Positions 45,087-56,944 of a stretch of 64,000 nucleotides of DNA are shown piece by piece. Position numbers and translations under genes: made by a program. The notes beneath the pieces were generated by a model. It saw nothing but the letters and a program-made list of their open reading frames with translations, was not told where the DNA came from and ran no database searches. Source of the stretch: Escallonia rubra (Eukaryota; Streptophyta; Magnoliopsida; Escalloniales; Escalloniaceae); the NCBI GenBank assembly GCA_033065855.1, contig JAVXUO010002571.1:494901-558900 (forward strand), in the 5' to 3' direction. Position 1 is the stretch's first letter. Each line of letters begins with the position of its first letter.

Positions 45087-46395
45087 TGTAGCGAACCGCC
45101 TCAAAATTTTTTCCGAAGGAAAGGATTTTAGGAGTCGCCATCTTATTCAATAAGGAAAAATAAGAAAAATCTTAAAATGACTCTTAAGTGCCTAAAAGGG
45201 ACGACTGGTCTATTAGAATTCGGGAGATGGGTTTGAGGAATAAGTTACACAACGAGAAGGTGTAAGCACCCGCCACGCCTTTTCGGTCTCTACTTCAATT
45301 TCATTGATTTTTGGCCTTAAAAACATGTAACATGTAAAACATGATAAACTTACCCTAAATTGTTTTGTAGATTTTTGGCTTGAACTTAAAATCGGGCGTC
45401 GTATTGCCTACATATCCAGTCGGACTAACCGGAATCAAAGCTATCGTAGTTCGACTCTGGTTCTAAATGAAGTAGTCTACAATTCGGTCCTAGACTTTAG
45501 ACAAACAAATGTAAAGAAGACTCTTTTTGTGCTTTTGAATAAAAATATGAGTACGGGATTGGAAGAAAATATATATGATTCTCTAAGCTAAAAAGCTAAT
45601 AAAATATACCTCTTGAAGTACTTACCGCGAAGACTCAAAATATTCTCCAAATGATCCATGATGCAAGGACAAGAAGACTTTATAAAGTGAATTTGAATGG
45701 CTAGACTTTATCACTTCAAGAAGAAATGGTACACAAGCTCTAAGGGAAATCAATTTCTAGATCGAAGTCCCCCGATAATGAAGGCCAAGACATCTATTTA
45801 TAGTGCTCGGGTCACAGAATTTGATAAGATCGGCTATGCCAATCTGTAAGGCAGGAAATAAGTCAGAATATGTGATAAAATCGAACATTGACAAAAGCTA
45901 ATTAACCGGCCAGTTAGTCAAAAATCAGCTGGTTCATCCCATAAATTAAAATTGATTTTTTCAAATTTCGAAGTATTATCTGACCCTATTTTCGATAATT
46001 ATCTTTAATTTTGTAAATGGAATGTACCAGGTTCGGGATAATTCCTCTTTAACCATATACTTTATTGATTTTAATCTTTGCATCAGGGATAATTAACAAA
46101 TTATCTTCCTAACTTATCTAGACAAATTAAACCAATGAATAAAAATCTAGACCTTCGACTAGACTGGCTGTTACTAGACTAGACTTATATTCGACTGGAC
46201 ATGCAACTGGACTAGACTGTACATGCAACTGGACTGGACAACACGACATGATTTAGATTTAACAATTAAACTGGACTGGACTAAATTAATTAACTAAGTC
46301 ACATTGATAATCCTAAATTCAATAATGCAATCTAATTAATAACAAAGTGGACTAATTATTAACTAATAATAACTACGAAAAATGGGGTGTCTACA
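45087..46395 (-). repeat. 5' LTR of the Ogre-type element (1.3 kb)
   Basis: The plus strand runs from TGTAGCGAACCGCC to GGGGTGTCTACA. On minus it begins TGTAGACACCCC, the usual Ogre LTR start. The left LTR fragment (42563-42640) aligns with its first ~80 bp. The GACTAACTGGCCGGTTAA core motif occurs once inside (about 45897-45914). Confidence 0.85.
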
Positions 46396-47340
46396 CCAGC
46401 ATTTCGTCCACATAACCCCCCCCCCCCCCCCAATATTTCCAAGTTAGGTCGTGAAAGACCTGGTTGACAATGCGCTGATAAGTAGCCTCAACATTTTATA
46501 AGTCCGGAAGGAATTACCTTGTAACAATTGAGTCCCATTTTCGTAACGAAGGATGTCTTGAGAATGTTAGCTTTGTGCATCATAATTTGGTTGCGGCTGG
46601 AGTATGCACCCATGAAACTTAATAGCTCGTGCCCCAAGGTTGCATTGATGAAGAAGTTGATTCTTGGTAGGGGGTACTATCCTTTGGAGATTCTTCATTG
46701 AGGTCTGTGAAGTTGATACATATCTTCTATCTTCAGCTTGCTTTAAGAACCATGACAACATTGGTTATCCAGTCGGTGTAATGGAATTCTTGAATGCATC
46801 AACCCCAACAATTTGTATGTATTTTCCTTGATCTTAACTTGTCTTTCTGGAGCAAAAGTCTGTTTCTTTTGTTTGATAGGTATATTAGTCAGGTCGATGT
46901 AAAGTCGATGGTTGATCCATCTGGGTCAATCCCTGGCATATTTGTGGCTGTCCAGGCGAAGATGTCGATATAGCTCCTTAGGAAATTGCCAAGCTTGAGC
47001 TTGACATCCTATTGGCTCCGTGAGTCGATACGATCGGTCTTTTCCTTTTTGCATGGGAAAAGCTCAATGTCCATTGAGCCTTCAGTTGGCTTTCACCTCT
47101 GTATTTTTGTTTTGTCCCTCAAATTCCCGATGACAAGGGATTGTTTTCTTTTAACTTGACATGAAGCAACATAGAATTTCCGTGCCACCATTTGGTACGG
47201 AAATTCATCTTCAGATGGTATGTAAATACCACTGCTTGCAAGTGGTTCAAGACAATACATCCAAGAATGACATTGTACGCCAACATGATGTGGACCATGA
47301 TAAAATTCAGCATCAAGTTAACCTGGCAGTGGACATCCTA
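46396..47340 (-). pseudogene. Older Tat copy, protease-RT segment right of the Ogre insertion
   Basis: Minus frames match 13010-16507: the protease-side LAYNVILGCIVLNHLQAVVF (47119-47316), RT palm remnants, then the 'ATYQRIVNQVFHD'-like and VMWTKCW(VDEM) end at the insertion point. A pure C-run at 46419-46432 lies in the RT fingers/palm region and probably grew by slippage. The long LTR at 47341 truncates the protease N-terminus. Confidence 0.78.
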
Positions 47341-48924
47341 TAACAGCCCCAGAAATCCAGAGCTCCGCCGCCCTGAACTCCCGGGTCGTTAACGTACCGG
47401 ACCTCATCAAACCTGTCAAATCTGTTCACTAACACATACTTCAAAATATTTAATCCGATACCATCTCAAATTCTTCAAATACAAGCTTACAAAACTGCTT
47501 AAACTTGGTCTATGAAAACCTAGGTTCTTGACAAACTCGAGACCTTATAAAACATGGTGACAGTTTCGACCCACCATGGGATCTCAGATTACTATAGTGG
47601 CGGGCTTACCGGAACCTCACACAGACTCTAACCCATTCCTGAACTTGCTACAACTTATCATTACCTGTAGAAGGGAATCAAACGAAAGGGTGAGCTTTTG
47701 AGAGCTCAGCAAGGTCGTACAAGGACTAACAAAGAATTACAAAACGATTTCAAGAATCCAACAGACGAATATTTTCAGAATACTTCAAACGGTCGAAAAT
47801 TCAATGATATCCCAAAAGGATCAAAATTCATTAGAAATAAATACCAAAATAGACAAATACCATCACGATGGGTTCCAAAACGATCAGTAAAAGATTATTT
47901 CCAAAGCCATCATTTCACATACAATGATGGGTTTCCAAAAGATTTCAAAACCCATACGGATCATCTGAAACAGTCATTTCCAAAATACAATGATGACTTG
48001 TCAAGGGATTTCAACCCAAGTACAAATCATGGTACATATGGCGTGAATAAAACCAAAAATCAACGTTGATCCTGGGCGGTTATAATGTCACTCAAGCAAA
48101 GTTAGTAATGTACGCATGCATGATGTACCATAATAATTACTTGTCCTCTTGGGTACTATCCTGCTTTTCCATGCAGAATTCAAACCAACGTTATTACACC
48201 ATCCCACAAAACGGAAACCCAGGTCAACACAGAAAAATCAACAATATCAATGAGCGTTAACATAAGCTCAAATCACCAAAATCAATTCGGATTCCAATAA
48301 TAATAATCATACTGACATAAGTCATCATTCGGAATTTTCAGAAGAAAAATCATAAATAAACAGCAAAAATGATTGCGAATAATTATCGAATTTAAGAACA
48401 ACAATTCGGAAGAACGGATACAAACAATTATCAAATTTGCTCAACATGCAATAACAGGCGAGCATCACAAGATTTCCAAACAATCGATTCAGGTTTAATA
48501 TTGGAGTTTTCTAGGCAATAACATGTTGATATCAATACATAATTCAGAATTCGGCATTAGCCATAAGTATATCAAATGAGTACTTATGAGTACGAGTTAT
48601 CAAAACAAGGGTTTGGACGAAAGTCCTTACCCAGGGTTCAGATAGAATCCCTTACCTGGATCCGCAGCTAAATTATCCTAACCGGAAAGTCTTTAGCTTT
48701 AACCTAAACGGAATAATTAAATCGACAGAATACAGCCTGCAGTACAATATTATAACTTAATACGGACTCACACACGCTCCTAAAATGAACCTGCCTTACT
48801 GCGTATGTAAAATTATCAAAATGCCCATCTCAGACTTAAATCGCCCAATCGACCTTCCCATAAATAGAATCACTAAAATATGCTTCCCATATGTGAATGT
48901 ATGCAAAAATACATTTCCTAGGTC

Positions 48925-49125
48925 AAATTACCAAAATACCCCTTTTGGGGTAGCAAATTAGCAAAATACCCCTTCGGGGTGGCAAATTACCAAAATACCC
49001 CCTGTTACACTTAAATCATCAAAATGATCTTTTTGTAAGCCAAATCACTAAAATATAAAAAATACCCTTTATGGGTAAAATTACCAAAATCCCCCCAGTG
49101 GCAAATTACCAAAATGCCCCTGGGG
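48925..49125. repeat. Degenerate tandem repeat with CCCC-GGGG mini-hairpins
   Basis: Repeats of about 28-30 bp, AATTACCAAAATACCCC, several followed by a palindrome such as CCCCTTTTGGGG or CCCCTTCGGGG, within the long LTR. Confidence 0.7.
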
Positions 49126-49618
49126 TTTCCGGCACCGGAAAAATCCCAAAATATCTTAAAATGCTATTTTAAGCATCCTGATATCATTTCTGGCCTAAAA
49201 AGTATTTTAAAGAATTTTCGTCCGAAAATCCCGAACCGGTGTCCGGACCGAGTGCTAGAAGGCCAGTTTCGGAAAAAAATACCTATTGGCTTCAGAATGG
49301 CACGGAATTTTATAAAATGAATCATATCAGTAAAATAGGGTTTCCATAAAAATTTCAGATTAAAATAGCTTTATTTACTATGCTAAATAAATCCAGAATT
49401 TCTCCTAATCGGTACCCTAATTTAACGTCCTCTGCGGACACCAAAAATTCCCAAAACATTCCACAACATAGGTTTTGTAAAAATATCTGGGGTTACAGTT
49501 TCGAACTTTGTCTAAATTTGGCCCTAACTATTTATAACAATTCGTGGAAAAACTGCCTAAATTAATTTTGAGCTTTAGCGACAATTACACTTACTATGTA
49601 GATTCATACACACACTAT

Positions 49619-50217
49619 CAGGGGCGGACCTACATGGTGACAAGGGGGGGGCCCCCCTGAACTTTTGAAAAAATTGCTTATAGAGGTGGTTTTGCTGAAA
49701 TTTTGAAAAATTGCTTATGGAGGAAAGGTACAAACTTCTCATGATTTTATTTATGTTTCTCTTTCCTGTTTGTATCTAAAACGTGACCTTAGCGTCTTAC
49801 TTGAATCTTGCGCAATGTTTAATTGAGAATTTGATTTGAAGTTGCGTTATGTGCTGATTATCTAGCTTGCTAGTTGGATTATCAATTTAAGTGGTTAATT
49901 ATGCACTCTAATGTACAATAACTGATGCATAATGTACAACTTGATTGCACCGAGAGTGACAGACAAAAGATGATGAGGTTGTGGACAAGCGTACTTAGAT
50001 GATTATATATTTTAGTTTCAGTGATTATACATGTTAATTTTAGTTTAATTTCAGTGATTATATAGAGGTTTAGAATATATGTTTGGTTAATTTAATTTTA
50101 GTTTAATTTCAGTGATTATATAGAAAACTTGTTAATATTATTTTACTTAAAAATGTTTTTTGGTGAATTCGATATAATTTTTGCACCCCCTGAAAAAAAT
50201 TTCTGGTTCCGCCCCTG
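49619..50217. mobile_element. Non-autonomous hAT element with 8-bp TSD CACACTAT
   Basis: CAGGGGCGGAC at the left and GTTCCGCCCCTG at the right form the terminal inverted repeats. CACACTAT is duplicated exactly at 49611-49618 and 50218-50225. The 599-bp interior is AT-rich with internal direct repeats (TTTCAGTGATTATATAGA) and no coding capacity. Confidence 0.9.
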
Positions 50218-51316
50218 CACACTATCACACCTTTTTCACACACCTTTTTCACACACAACATTTTCTTCCCTCAGTTGTCGTGACCCACTCTACACACCCA
50301 CAATTTCCAAACGCACATTTTACCATGTTTCTAACTTCTAGACCTAACCTAAATCCAATCTAACACTAATCTAACATATGTAATTTCATATACATGATTC
50401 GTTACCTCTAAGCTTTCATACCCGAACCATAAACACCCAAGAACACACATAGACAACACCCAAAACCCACTTAAATCCTCACCACCTCACCCGAATTTCC
50501 TCCTAAACTCATATTAAGACCACAATACCACAAGTACAATCCACATAATTCCTTCACTGCACCGACCGAAACACACAGTGAACACATGAAATTTTCACAC
50601 CACGTATTGAAATTGCGCACTGAAATGTATGGAGGAGACTACCTTGAAGCTCCTTTTTCCAATCTTTCTCTTCTTTCCTCTGTCTCTCTGCCTCTCTCTC
50701 TCTCTCTCTCAGATTTCTTGTTCCTCTTACTTCGGTTCCTGCTGCTGTTCTCTGTTCTGCCATCTTTCTTTTCTGTTTCTTTTCTTCCTTTCCCGAAATG
50801 GAAAAGGTTCTTCTCTTCTTTTCTTATTTGCATTTTTGCCCCCTACGAATTCTTCTTTCCATTTTATTATATGCTTCATTATCTATTCCATTATTAAATA
50901 TTTTAATTTAGCTTAGTCATCAACCTAATAGGAGGTGGCAACATTTTAAGATATGGTTTTCCCCAAATCGCAAATTAGCCATAATTACAAAATGACCCCA
51001 AACTTTTGTATAATTACATCAAAGCCCCAAATCTTATTCCAACCTCCATTAATTTAATCAAATGTCCCTAAAATATATTGTCACTCATTTTATTATTTTT
51101 CATCACATAGACATTAATTTACAGTTATGCCCCCCCCACAATTGTTTTTCAAAATTATGAAAATGCCCCCAGAATTTCAAATTTTACATTTTTGTCCAAA
51201 TTTCTTTTAAGCTTCGATACATTACTAATACTCAAGCATTGCTCAAATTTAACGCATGTTTATTTTTCGGAGCCCAGATGGTTATTTTAACCGGGTCCCG
51301 AAGTTCGGGATTTTAG

Positions 51317-52712
51317 ATGCTTCTCTCCTTATAAAAATTTTGTTCTCGAAATTTGCTCGCGGATATCCCACCATTTATAACGTCTACGTACTACGCTTTC
51401 GCTGCACCACTCTGATAACTGTCGCACCGTAGCCATGCTACACCAAATCTTCGTGCCCACGTTCGCTTCTATGAACATCCGAACGCAACAATTATATTCT
51501 AACCGTAATGCTAACTCGGTCCGATCAGGTTATCACTCGTGCTCTAACCGTTCCAATATTTCACAACAATGACTTGCTAATACGAAACTCACTAAGCTAA
51601 ACCTACAACACTCCGAATTCAACGCATGTCCAATGGATTAATCAAACTCTATTACAATAAGCTCCCACTGCATTACATTGCATTATACTAATCCTATACC
51701 CAAAACTCTATGAGTTGCACAACTTATTCCACGATGGAAAATTTAATTTTGAGTTTAAGGTGTACTGTACACCAAACGGTGACCATACATAACTTACATG
51801 CTACCGAAGCTAACGTGGATAGTATAATTGATTTCTGTAAGCATTTGCACCTCGGAATCACTAACAGCGATAATCAACCAAGAACAGAAGCCGTAACTAC
51901 CCGACTTGCATTGTACACTCAAATACCTCAAACAACGAGTTCGAATTATTGCCCAATTCATCACTGAGAGGCGTGTTATTTTAACATAGCCATTATTGCG
52001 AACTTACGGTTCTGCGTACACTTCACAGAATAACAGAAACTATTGCCACTATGGTTTCGCTACACACTCTGGTGCCTTATCTCAACGAGCCCATGCTGTT
52101 ACCGAATTCGTCACTTTGAGACGTGTTCTATTAACATAGCGCAACACATGATTCCGAATACCTATATATTCATTTTCAATAGAGTGTAAGGCTCTATGTC
52201 ATCAAATCATTTCTGATTTACAGTCACATTATTTACAAAAGTCTCATAGCCTTATCCTTCAATCATCTGTTTCGGTTAAACGTTTAAACTTCTTCAATTC
52301 TACAAGCAAGTAACATATGGTCTATCATCACATGTTTAATCAAGATCTCAATCTTATATCGAATCATCGAATAGCTTACACAAACCTTACCCATGTTCTC
52401 GAAATCTACTCTCGCTCACAGATTATCTGAGGCTTAGGAATCTACCTAATCTCATATCCAGGTAAGGGAAACTATGTAAATAAGGATAATAATAATCGTA
52501 ATAAGACAATCAAAACACATAAATTTTTACAAAAATCATACTCATTTGTTTTTCGCAATGCAAGGGTACGATATTCCAGAAAACAACGAATACAGAAACA
52601 TTGACGTAGGTCTGACGAAGCAAAGTCAACCCAACGACTTGAAGCAATAAAAAATGAGCCCGCTAGGATGAAAATCCTGCAAAGGGCGGCCTAGACAAAA
52701 GTGAGGGCAAAA
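51317..52712. other. Unassigned repetitive sequence right of the long LTR
   Basis: The first ~45 bp are the end of a chromovirus pol on the minus strand. A CCACTCTGATAACTGTCGC stretch near 51407 resembles a reversed tRNA-Met-type primer site, hinting at a heavily deleted element. A ~40-bp motif ('ATTCATCACTGAGAGGCGTG') recurs near 51956 and 52108. No gene recognised. Confidence 0.35.
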
Positions 52713-52721
52713 TAAAAACTT

Positions 52722-53928
52722 GGTGAATCCCAAAACTCTACCCTCAACTTTACCTCAAGTACATCTTTAGTATCCAACTTTGAAGGTGCGCCAAAGAAGT
52801 ACTTAACTTTCAAAAAACGTACCAAATCAGTATGTCGACTGACAGACGACAGATGCTGTTAAAAAGTTTGAGGGGTAGGACTATCAATAATGAAAAAGTA
52901 AATCTTAAAAACACGTGGCACTACCACAGCCGTTCAATTTTTCTCTTCCTTAATTCAATCCTTCCAAAACAAAAAAACTCTCTCTCATTCTTTCTAAAAA
53001 AAATCTTCTCTCTCTCTAAAAAAACTATTCTCTATCTCTCTCTAAAAATACTCTTCTCATTAAAAAATGTTCTCTCTCTCCTCCTCCTCCATCGCCACCA
53101 CATTCCCCACGACTTCTCTGGCAGCTCCTCTGACTCCCTCCTCCTCTCCGACTTCTCCCGCCCTCCTCCGCTACCCGACGAAGACCACCTCACACCCCTA
53201 AAAAAGAACCCTATCAAGAAACCCCCAAAGTACTTCTCCATTATGAGGTATGCGAGGTTGAGGAGCTGTGTGTCGAGCTGCCAGTCGTCAATGAGGTCCT
53301 CCCCGAGCCACTCGGGCATTCTCGACTGAAACGACGAGGTTGTGGTGTCCAGGAGAGAGGTGGTGGGCAGTGGCGACAACACAGCGTCAATGGAGGAGCT
53401 GCAGAGCACGATTCAAGGTGCGATTGCTCACCGCAAGAACTCCATGGTTCAGTGTACTACTAGTTTGAACAGAACGCCTCCTGCGATGGGCCGTCAAATT
53501 TCTTCCTGCCACGGGTGCAGTGTACTTATTAGTCCACAAACTCCATCATTTTCTTGCTGCTGCAAGTGTGGCCTCATTTTGTGTTTTGAGAAGGTGTGAG
53601 ATGTGAATGGGCGTGGAAGGAAATATATAAAGGGGGAGGGACTTTGTGTGTGTGTGTGTGTTTGTTTCTGTGTATGTGAATTAAAGAAAAGAGAGAGAGA
53701 AGAGAGAAAGAAAAGAGTAAGACTGAAAAAGACGGCCCACATGCACAGGTTTTATGGAAATTTTTTCATAATGACGGTTGGACTTTTTAACAACATCCAT
53801 GGTCCGTTAGCCGAGGTACTGATTTGAGACCTTTTTTTAAACTTAGGTACTTCTTTGGCGCACTTTCAAAGTTGGGTACTAAAGTTGTGCTGGGGATAAA
53901 GTTGAGGGTACACTTTTGGGATTTGCCC
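52722..53928. mobile_element. Mutator-like element with ~112-bp terminal inverted repeats
   Basis: 52722-52833 and 53816-53928 are inverted copies (GTGCGCCAAAGAAGTAC in each, ends GGTGAATCCCAAAA and GGGCAAATCCCAAAA). The 9-bp flanks TAAAAACTT (52713-52721) and AAAAAACTT (53929-53937) match at 8 of 9 positions, as expected for Mutator-like elements. No transposase is encoded. Confidence 0.88.
53032..53409 (-). pseudogene. Open frame inside the Mutator-like element, possible captured gene piece
   Basis: A 125-aa minus frame contains FQSRMPEWLGEDLIDDWQLD and TQLLNLAYLIMEKYFGGFL, which reads like real protein, followed by Ser/Gly/Arg-rich low complexity. A plus frame at 53342-53599 overlaps it. 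I do not recognise the source gene. If captured, this is a Pack-MULE. Confidence 0.4.
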
Positions 53929-53937
53929 AAAAAACTT

Positions 53938-56900
53938 TTAGGTCCTATCTGCATCATCAGAGTAATCAGGAATCATATACCTTTCTTCTTCCTCGAGGGA
54001 GGAAAATCATCTTCATCTTGAAATATGATGGACCAGAACTTCTGCATGTCTTTTTTATAAGTCAGCCTCTACGACATTGCCATTACATCTTCTAGAACTT
54101 CTGCCTCTATTCTTGGACCCCGGCCCACTTTCTCGATCATTGTACCCTTCACTTACTTTTGATCAAAATAGCCCGCAACATAAGCATCTATTCCATATTC
54201 AATTTCTGGATCAACTTGATGGCAAATGGCTTCTTTTGATGTCTCTTCTTAGCCGGCAAGGAACTACTCATCCAAGGTTCATCAATATGCAGAGACCGTA
54301 TCGGATTCCCGTTTACATTAAACTTGTCTTCAAGCATCTGGGAATCGATCAAGGACTGCAGAATCCATGTGAACTGGACTTCTTCCTCTGCCTGGGGCCG
54401 ACAGAAACTCTGAACTATACTCAGGGATGATCTACTAGAGTTAGGCAACTCAGCCCCCAAGCCTATTGTAACACAAGCTTCCTCTTTAGCTCGTTCTAGC
54501 TATTTGATCTCATAGGCCCCTTAAAATCCCAGTTCAGTTATGTATTCTGTTCTCCAAAGTTAGCAACTTCTCCTTGACACGAGGCGAAAGGAAACTGATG
54601 TAATCTTCAGACAATAATGGAGCAATCTAGTCCATACCATTGAAGAATGCTTTACCCCATAGGAAACTTTTGAAATAAGGAAGATGACCCTAACCCTAAG
54701 AAATAGCTATAATCACTGAGGCACGAAGGTCTCTCACCATAGTAGCAAAGTTATTGTAAAAGTTCAGAACAATTTTTTCATAATTGAACTACCTAAGAAT
54801 CTGGAAAGCAAAGTAGAATGATGTAGAATGAGTGATACTCAACAATTCTCAGAGTAGGTCCATGAGGTTCCTACCAATCACAGCAACAAAGGATATCATT
54901 GGATTCCCATGCAAAGAAAAAGCGAGTCTAATCATCTATGCTAAAATGACCCTAAAAAGCAAACGCTGAGCATAGAACAAATAAGGGCGATACTTGAGCT
55001 CAGCAGTTATAGCTATCAGCTGGATGTGATCCAAAAGCCATATGTATAGAAGGAAGGGCTACCCCTAAATGTAGAACTTGGATTCCCCATGCACCTCGGT
55101 ACTACTATTGATGGTTTCAGCTACCACTACTGGAATCAGGGTTTTCCCTTTCGAAGACACTTGGACTTACAACTCAGTCAATCTCTAATCAGCAACACCA
55201 GGGCCCACGACAACAAGATATTTGACAACCAGGCACAACCTCAGAGCCGCCACACGATCACATGCATACTGCGGACCATGGTCATCCGGTTTCGAAGAAA
55301 AATATTCGAGATCCTAGAATTTGCATGCAGCCTGACAAATGTGTTCATGAACAACCACCATCCGCTTAATTCATGACTGGCTTCAGATAAAAGCACCCAT
55401 CCAGATGAATAAGGTCCACCAAAGCAATTAGAAAAAGCTCATAACTGGAGCTCAAAGATCATGGGATTATCTTCGGAGGCCATTGGGAGTTATTAGATTG
55501 AAATTCCAATGCCCCCCCTAAAGTATGAGTCCCGAAAATATAATAAGAGAGCCTTAAGTCCCAAATATATAATGACTCAAAGTTTTAAAATTCAAAAGAA
55601 CTTATCGGACAAACAAGACAGTTTTTGACAAACCAACCGATTTTTCTTTTTGTTTTAAATATTTGTGAAAAGCAAATCTCTTGGAGCAACTGCCCGGTTT
55701 TACCAGAAAATTTGTTTTTTCTTTTGATCAACCATTTGATTTTACCATAAAAATTAATTTTTGTTTTGGTCAACCTTCCGATTTTACCAAAAAAATTAAT
55801 TTTGTTTCTGATCAACTGTCTGGTTTTACCAGTGTTTGTGAAATGTCAGCATGCATCAAAATTAAATTTACATATAAATTGCTAATAAAAATCTCAACTA
55901 AAAAAATAAAAGAAGTAATTGTGCATTACATTGGAGTTTGCATGATAAAAGTTCTAATTGGACTATAAATCATATTCTAAACTAATCAGCCATCCGAGCA
56001 TAAACTCCTTCGGGTCTTTTTGGGGTTAAGCTCCCCCATGCCGGATCTCAAAGACTCGTCCTCTCGCTCATACTCCTCTTCCTAAGGGATTGGGGCATGA
56101 CTCCCCTACCATGTGCTCGGTCGGTCCAGGTTTCATGTAGGTCCTGTAGAATACAGCCGCAACACTAAAAGATCGACGTCTCAATTTCCTCGGGGCGTAG
56201 GCTGGGGCTTTTCCCGTGCTTCTACTAGCACCCTCTTTCTCTTGTGGTAGTGCAGACTCTAGTTGGCGAACCGGCCTTAGGAGAACTCCGATGGTCTCCC
56301 TTGTCTTCCTTCGACCTCTCGTCTAAAGTACCAGAGCCCCTCCCGTAGGGGTCTAAGTGGCAGCAATAGGAGTAACGGGTTTTGAAGAACTCAGTCCTCT
56401 ACTCGATCCACCTCGCGAATGTGGCATCGAGGGAGTGGGAGTAGGTGCCTTCGTTGTCTCAGCAGATGGCCCATACACCTCCAGCAAGTTCTAAAGTGGA
56501 TACCATGTACTTGAGACTGCGTTTCATCTAACAAGCATCCTTTAACATTGAGCTCAGGACCTACCAAAAGAGATCATAAGGTTAAAGTTAAGCATAAAAG
56601 GACATATTGAGCACAATTGAGATTGAAGGTTACTGTCTTGACCTGAGCAAGCTCATTGATCCCTAACACCTCCATCCTTCTTCGACCGGCAGATCGGCTC
56701 TTTCTCTTCACCTTTGCCCCTCAGAAATACCTACACTGCCAAATGAGGGAATGCAATATCCTTTACAGCCTCCGCCTCCTTCTTCCTCTTGCGTTTCTAG
56801 TCCCGGGCCGCCTTAGCCCGCTGAATCCTCTTCAAGCACTCCAAAGTCAATGGAGGACCCAAGTTGTATCACCTTGCCTTGCCTTTCCAGTCTCAGCCCG

Positions 56901-56939
56901 CTTAATCCTCCTCGGCCACTCTATAGTCAACGGAGGACC
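53938..56939 (-). pseudogene. Degenerate downstream part of a plant-mobile-domain transposable-element gene
   Basis: Minus-strand blocks with coding character (54188-54460: EEEVQFTWILQSLIDSQMLE, then a basic segment; 56000-56480: Ser/Pro/Arg-rich) continue the gene whose mobile domain lies at 59670-61200. The second solo LTR interrupts it. A ~75-bp duplication occurs at 56790-56860 and 56880-56944. Many stops are present. Relation to the mobile-domain part is inferred from position and strand. Confidence 0.4.
55600..55845. repeat. Minisatellite, about four units of ~55 bp
   Basis: Units carry CAACCxTxxGATTTTACCA followed by an AAAATTAATTTTTGTTTT-type run, at about 55630, 55690, 55728, 55780 and 55815. 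Frames on both strands are repeat artefacts. The CAACCG-CCGGTT flavour recalls the hairpin arrays at 44.1 and 62.5 kb. Confidence 0.65.
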
Positions 56940-56944
56940 CAAGT

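Larger units (their letters stand above)
42563..46395 (-). mobile_element. Internally deleted Ogre-type LTR retrotransposon, TSD CCAGC
   Basis: The right LTR, a diagnostic Ogre primer site, a leader and gag are present. Pol is missing, and only ~78 bp of the left LTR remains (42563-42640). CCAGC occurs directly at both borders (42558-42562 and 46396-46400), proving a single insertion. The target was the RT YVDDM codons of an older Tat element: joining the flanks restores VDEMLVKS in frame. The element is transcribed right to left. Confidence 0.88.
47341..51316 (-). mobile_element. Long LTR, probably of a chromovirus-type gypsy element
   Basis: The left end reads TATAACAGCCCCAGAAATCC. The right end, on minus, starts TCTAAAATCCCGAACTTCGG. 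Immediately right of it, the minus strand 51317-51360 reads like the end of a chromovirus pol (KFREQNFYKERS), so this is a 3' LTR of an element running right to left. Boundaries are approximate and no TSD was found. Open frames inside (e.g. 47698-48069) are LTR shadows. A hAT element sits at 49619-50217. Confidence 0.5.

Noticed and set aside
47698..48069. 123-aa plus-strand frame
   Set aside because: Lies within a long LTR, polar low-complexity, no homology recognised.
50586..50916. Two overlapping plus frames rich in Leu/Ser/Phe
   Set aside because: Caused by a (CT)n tract in the long LTR.
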